From an uncultured Caulobacteraceae bacterium (GTDB taxonomy: Bacteria; Pseudomonadota; Alphaproteobacteria; Caulobacterales; Caulobacteraceae), in NCBI GenBank assembly GCA_937952995.1, contig CALFYB010000423.1:1-8001 (forward strand): 8,001 nt of DNA. Reading direction: 5' to 3'. Made by a program: the position numbers and the translations under genes. Shown here in pieces: positions 5,929 through 8,001 of the stretch (positions within the stretch are counted from its first letter, which is position 1; each line of letters opens with the position of its first letter). The notes below the pieces were generated by a model that searched no databases, had not been told where the DNA came from, and saw only the letters and a list, made by a program, of their open reading frames with translations.

Positions 5929-7065
5929 ATGGCTGTCTTGAACGAAGAACAGGTGATGCTGCGGGATGCAGCACGTGACTGGACCCAAGAAAAATCCCCC
6001 GTCGCGGCCCTGCGTAAGCTGCGCGACACCAAGAGCGCGACCGGTTTTGACGCCGCCGCTTGGACCGACATGGCCCAGATGGGCTGGGCGGGCGTGATCA
6101 TCCCCGAGGCTCACGGCGGCGCCGATTTCGGCTATCGTAGCCTTGGACTGGTGCTGGAAGAGACCGGCCGGACCCTGACCGCCTCGCCGCTGGTCTCGAC
6201 CGCCCTGACCGCCGCCACCACCCTGATGCTCGGCGGGAGCGAAGCCCAACAGGCCGCTTGGCTGCCCAAGATCGCGGCGGGCGAGATCGTCGCCGCCTTG
6301 GCCGTTGACGAGACCGCCCATCACCATCCTTCGACCATTGGCCTGACCGCGACCAAGTCCGGGTCGGGCTATGTCCTGAACGGCGCCAAGAGCTTCGTGC
6401 TCGACGGCGGCTCCGCTGACCTGCTGATCGTCGTGGCCCGCACCAGCGGTGCCAAGTCGGACGAGGCGGGCATCACCCTGTTCCTCGTCGATGGGACGGC
6501 CACGGGGCTGGAGCGCAAGAGCCTGACCATGGTCGATAGCCGCGCTGTGGCGAACCTGACCCTGAGCGGTGTCGAAGTGGCTGCCGATGCGGTTCTCGGC
6601 GCGGTCGATGGCGGCTTTGCCATCCTCGAACAGACCCTTGATCGCGCCCGCGCCGGTCTGGCCGCTGAGATGATTGGCACCGCCACCCAAGCCTTCGAGA
6701 TCACCCTCGACTATCTGAAAACCCGCACCCAGTTCGGTCAGGGCATCGGCACCTTCCAAGCCCTGCAACACCGGGCCGCCAAGCTCTATACCGATCTGGA
6801 ACTGGCCCGCTCCTGCGTGCAGGCGGCGCTGGACGCCATCGACGAGAAGTCCAATGACATCCGCGCTCTGGCTTCGCTAGCCAAGGCCAAGGCAGGCGAT
6901 GTGCTGCATCTGGCCTCCAACGAGATGGTCCAGATGCATGGCGGTATCGGCATGACCGACGCGCATGATGCAGGCCTCTATATGAAGCGCGCCCGCGTGG
7001 CTGAGGCCACCTTCGGCGGTTCCTCCTACCACCGCGACCGCTACGCCAAGCTCGGCGGGTTCTAA
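5929..7065 (+). CDS. Acyl-CoA dehydrogenase B (divergent, probably non-catalytic partner subunit)
   Basis: A 378-residue member of the acyl-CoA dehydrogenase family. The C-terminal half is well conserved: TRTQFGQGIGTFQALQHR (FAD- and dimer-contacting region), then QMHGGIGMTDAHDAGLYMKRARV. The middle domain is degenerate: the usual ExxxGSD signature is replaced by DETAHHHPSTIG before NGAKSFVLDGGSADLLIVVART. By hand alignment the two positions that can carry the catalytic Glu hold Phe362 (in ATFGGSS, in place of YEGTS) and Ala240 (in LDRARAGLA, in place of LDLERLVLA). This pattern fits the non-catalytic chain of heteromeric dehydrogenases such as mycobacterial FadE26-FadE27 or FadE28-FadE29, and dehydrogenase A in the same operon would supply the base. 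The purine-rich AGAGAGAGA lies just upstream of the ATG. The SDR gene starts 4 bases after the stop. Family membership is near certain; lack of independent activity is an inference. Confidence 0.93.
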   Translation: MAVLNEEQVMLRDAARDWTQEKSPVAALRKLRDTKSATGFDAAAWTDMAQMGWAGVIIPEAHGGADFGYRSLGLVLEETGRTLTASPLVSTALTAATTLMLGGSEAQQAAWLPKIAAGEIVAALAVDETAHHHPSTIGLTATKSGSGYVLNGAKSFVLDGGSADLLIVVARTSGAKSDEAGITLFLVDGTATGLERKSLTMVDSRAVANLTLSGVEVAADAVLGAVDGGFAILEQTLDRARAGLAAEMIGTATQAFEITLDYLKTRTQFGQGIGTFQALQHRAAKLYTDLELARSCVQAALDAIDEKSNDIRALASLAKAKAGDVLHLASNEMVQMHGGIGMTDAHDAGLYMKRARVAEATFGGSSYHRDRYAKLGGF

Positions 7066-7069
7066 GCCT

Positions 7070-7921
7070 ATGCAGGTCAAGGGCGTTGTTGCGATCATCA
7101 CCGGCGCGGCCTCAGGCATCGGCCTAGGCATCGCCAGCGCCCTTGCCCGTCGCGGGGCCAAGGTCATCTTGGCCGACATTCAAGCGGACCGCGCCGCAGA
7201 GGCGGCCAAGACCCTGTGCGATCAGGGTCTTGAGGCTGCCAGCGCCGCGCTTGATGTGACCGAAGAGAGCAGTTGGGCAGCCCTTGCCGAACTGGCCCCG
7301 ACCCTGTTTGGCCAGCCGGTGCAGATGTTGTTCAACAATGCCGGGGTCGGCCTGCGCGGCATGGTCCACACCACGCCAAGGCGGATGTGGGACTGGTCCT
7401 TTGCGGTCAATGTCACCGGAGCCTTTACCGGGGTGACAACCTTTGCACCCACCATGCTGGCCAGCGGCCTGCCCTGTAAGATCGTCAATACGGCCTCAGA
7501 ACATGCCCTTGGCCTGCCGGAAAGCGAGCGGGGCGGCATCTTGGCCCCCTACACCTCGGCCAAACATGCCTTGATGGGCTATAGCCTTTGCATGCGCCGC
7601 GACTTTGCAGGCAGCAATGTCAGCGCCGGAGTGATCTGTCCGGGCGTCGTGGTTAGCGATATCTGGAATTCTCTGGCCCATCGCCAAGAGCGGTTTGGTG
7701 GCCCTCGTCAGGTTCCCACCGATGTGGCCGAAGCTATGATCGCGACGGCTAAGGCCAAGGGGATTGCCTCTGAACTGGCCGGGGAACGTATCGCCGATCA
7801 GGTCGAGGCCGACGCCTTCTTCATCTTCACCAACGGTCCAGACGAGACCGAGGTCGCTACCGACTATCAGACCGAGATCATGGCCGCCTTGGCCAACTTC
7901 AACAGTCGGTATCGGAGCTAG
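7070..7921 (+). CDS. Short-chain dehydrogenase/reductase, probably NAD-dependent
   Basis: A 283-residue classical SDR. The Rossmann dinucleotide motif TGAASGIG is at residues 11-18. Asp36 at the end of the second strand (VILADIQ) favours NAD(H) over NADP(H). The adenine-contacting DV is at 62-63, the NNAG motif at 89-92 and the structural Asn at 114 (FAVNVTG). The catalytic set is Ser143 (VNTASEHA), Tyr161 and Lys165 (YTSAKHA). Ser143 lies 18 residues before the Tyr rather than the usual 13 or so; the extra residues (around GLPESERGG) form an insertion next to the active site that may shape substrate binding. It is the last gene of the operon, 4 bases after dehydrogenase B. In this context a 3-hydroxyacyl-CoA or alcohol dehydrogenase role is plausible, but the substrate is not shown by the sequence. 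Confidence 0.92.
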   Translation: MQVKGVVAIITGAASGIGLGIASALARRGAKVILADIQADRAAEAAKTLCDQGLEAASAALDVTEESSWAALAELAPTLFGQPVQMLFNNAGVGLRGMVHTTPRRMWDWSFAVNVTGAFTGVTTFAPTMLASGLPCKIVNTASEHALGLPESERGGILAPYTSAKHALMGYSLCMRRDFAGSNVSAGVICPGVVVSDIWNSLAHRQERFGGPRQVPTDVAEAMIATAKAKGIASELAGERIADQVEADAFFIFTNGPDETEVATDYQTEIMAALANFNSRYRS

Positions 7922-7946
7922 CCCCCCCCCACGCTGGGGGAGGGTT
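7922..7946. terminator. GC-rich hairpin at the end of the operon
   Basis: Directly after the SDR stop codon, a run of nine C is followed by ACGCT and a G-rich run, which can fold into a hairpin. A and five C (7926-7931) pair with T and five G (7935-7940) around the loop CGC, and three further C-G pairs lie beyond one mismatch. Only two T follow, so it is at best a weak intrinsic terminator on the plus strand. It could also be a copy of a short dispersed palindromic repeat. Confidence 0.4.
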
Positions 7947-7954
7947 CGCGCAAA

Positions 7955-7966
7955 GCCCCAAGGGGC
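7955..7966 (-). terminator. Small hairpin, possible terminator of the minus-strand gene
   Basis: GCCCC-AA-GGGGC forms a short inverted repeat with 5-base arms. Read on the minus strand it is followed by TTT, which would suit a weak terminator for the gene ending at 7976. The two-base gap means that only about four pairs can form in practice. Confidence 0.25.
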
Positions 7967-7975
7967 CAATCAGTC

Positions 7976-8001
7976 TTAGAACGTCACGACCGTGCGGATC
8001 G
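7976..8001 (-). CDS. C-terminal end of a gene running off the window, possibly a zinc-type alcohol dehydrogenase
   Basis: A stop codon (TTA on the plus strand, 7976-7978) is preceded on the minus strand by codons reading IRTVVTF, ending at the window edge. A C-terminus of the form IR-S/T-VV-x-F is common in zinc-dependent alcohol dehydrogenases of the class III-like group, and such a gene would fit next to a CoA-thioester catabolic operon. Seven residues are far too few to be sure, and the frame may not be coding at all. The convergent position after two hairpins supports a gene end here. Confidence 0.3.

Noticed and set aside
5818..6771. Long open frame (317 codons) on the minus strand opposite acyl-CoA dehydrogenase B
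   Set aside because: It lies antisense to a clearly conserved gene. Its composition (very rich in Gly, Ala and Gln) is typical of a mirror frame in GC-rich DNA, and no family motif is visible.
7922..7930. Run of nine C as a slippery or phase-variable tract
   Set aside because: It lies after the stop codon of the SDR gene, so length changes would not alter any reading frame seen here. A role in the hairpin is the simpler explanation.

Overview
The window looks like chromosomal DNA of an alphaproteobacterium, most likely of the order Caulobacterales. The grounds are the high GC content, the codon use, a PodJ-type polarity protein with the N-terminal 'PWSV' motif and Sel1 repeats, and the family types of the acyl-CoA dehydrogenases. 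No mobile elements, RNA genes or CRISPR arrays are visible, and no stretch longer than about 210 bases lacks a gene.

Layout. (1) Positions 1-1852, minus strand: the first 617 codons of a PodJ-like polar organelle development protein, with its 3' end outside the window. (2) Positions 1853-2062: an AT-rich divergent intergenic region with two near-consensus CtrA-like motifs (TTAA-N7-TTAA type). (3) Positions 2063-2275, plus strand: a 70-residue protein with two predicted membrane segments. (4) Positions 2272-3930 (or 3951), minus strand: a synthase-only member of the MprF family, a phosphatidylglycerol aminoacyl transferase. It converges on the small gene, and both stop codons lie in the same TTAA. 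(5) Positions 3931-4103: a divergent intergenic region holding a perfect 13-bp palindrome. (6) Positions 4104-7921, plus strand: a tight four-gene operon encoding acyl-CoA dehydrogenase A, a DsbA-fold 2-hydroxychromene-2-carboxylate isomerase-like protein, acyl-CoA dehydrogenase B and a short-chain dehydrogenase/reductase. Gaps are 3, 25 and 4 bases. (7) Positions 7922-8001: GC-rich hairpins, then the last codons of a minus-strand gene that runs off the window.

How the genes work together. The operon is a catabolic CoA-thioester module. Dehydrogenase A keeps glutamates at both positions known to carry the catalytic base in this superfamily. Dehydrogenase B appears to have lost both, and also the usual ExxxGSD signature. 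The simplest reading is that A and B form one heteromeric dehydrogenase, as in the actinobacterial steroid side-chain enzymes, with the SDR acting as a later dehydrogenase. The isomerase-like protein hints at a cyclic, aromatic or otherwise unusual substrate. The substrate itself cannot be read from the sequence. I see no clearly new system. The points most worth checking are the A/B subunit asymmetry, the palindrome upstream of the operon, the CtrA-like sites upstream of the PodJ-like gene, and the unstudied small membrane protein convergent with the lipid synthase.
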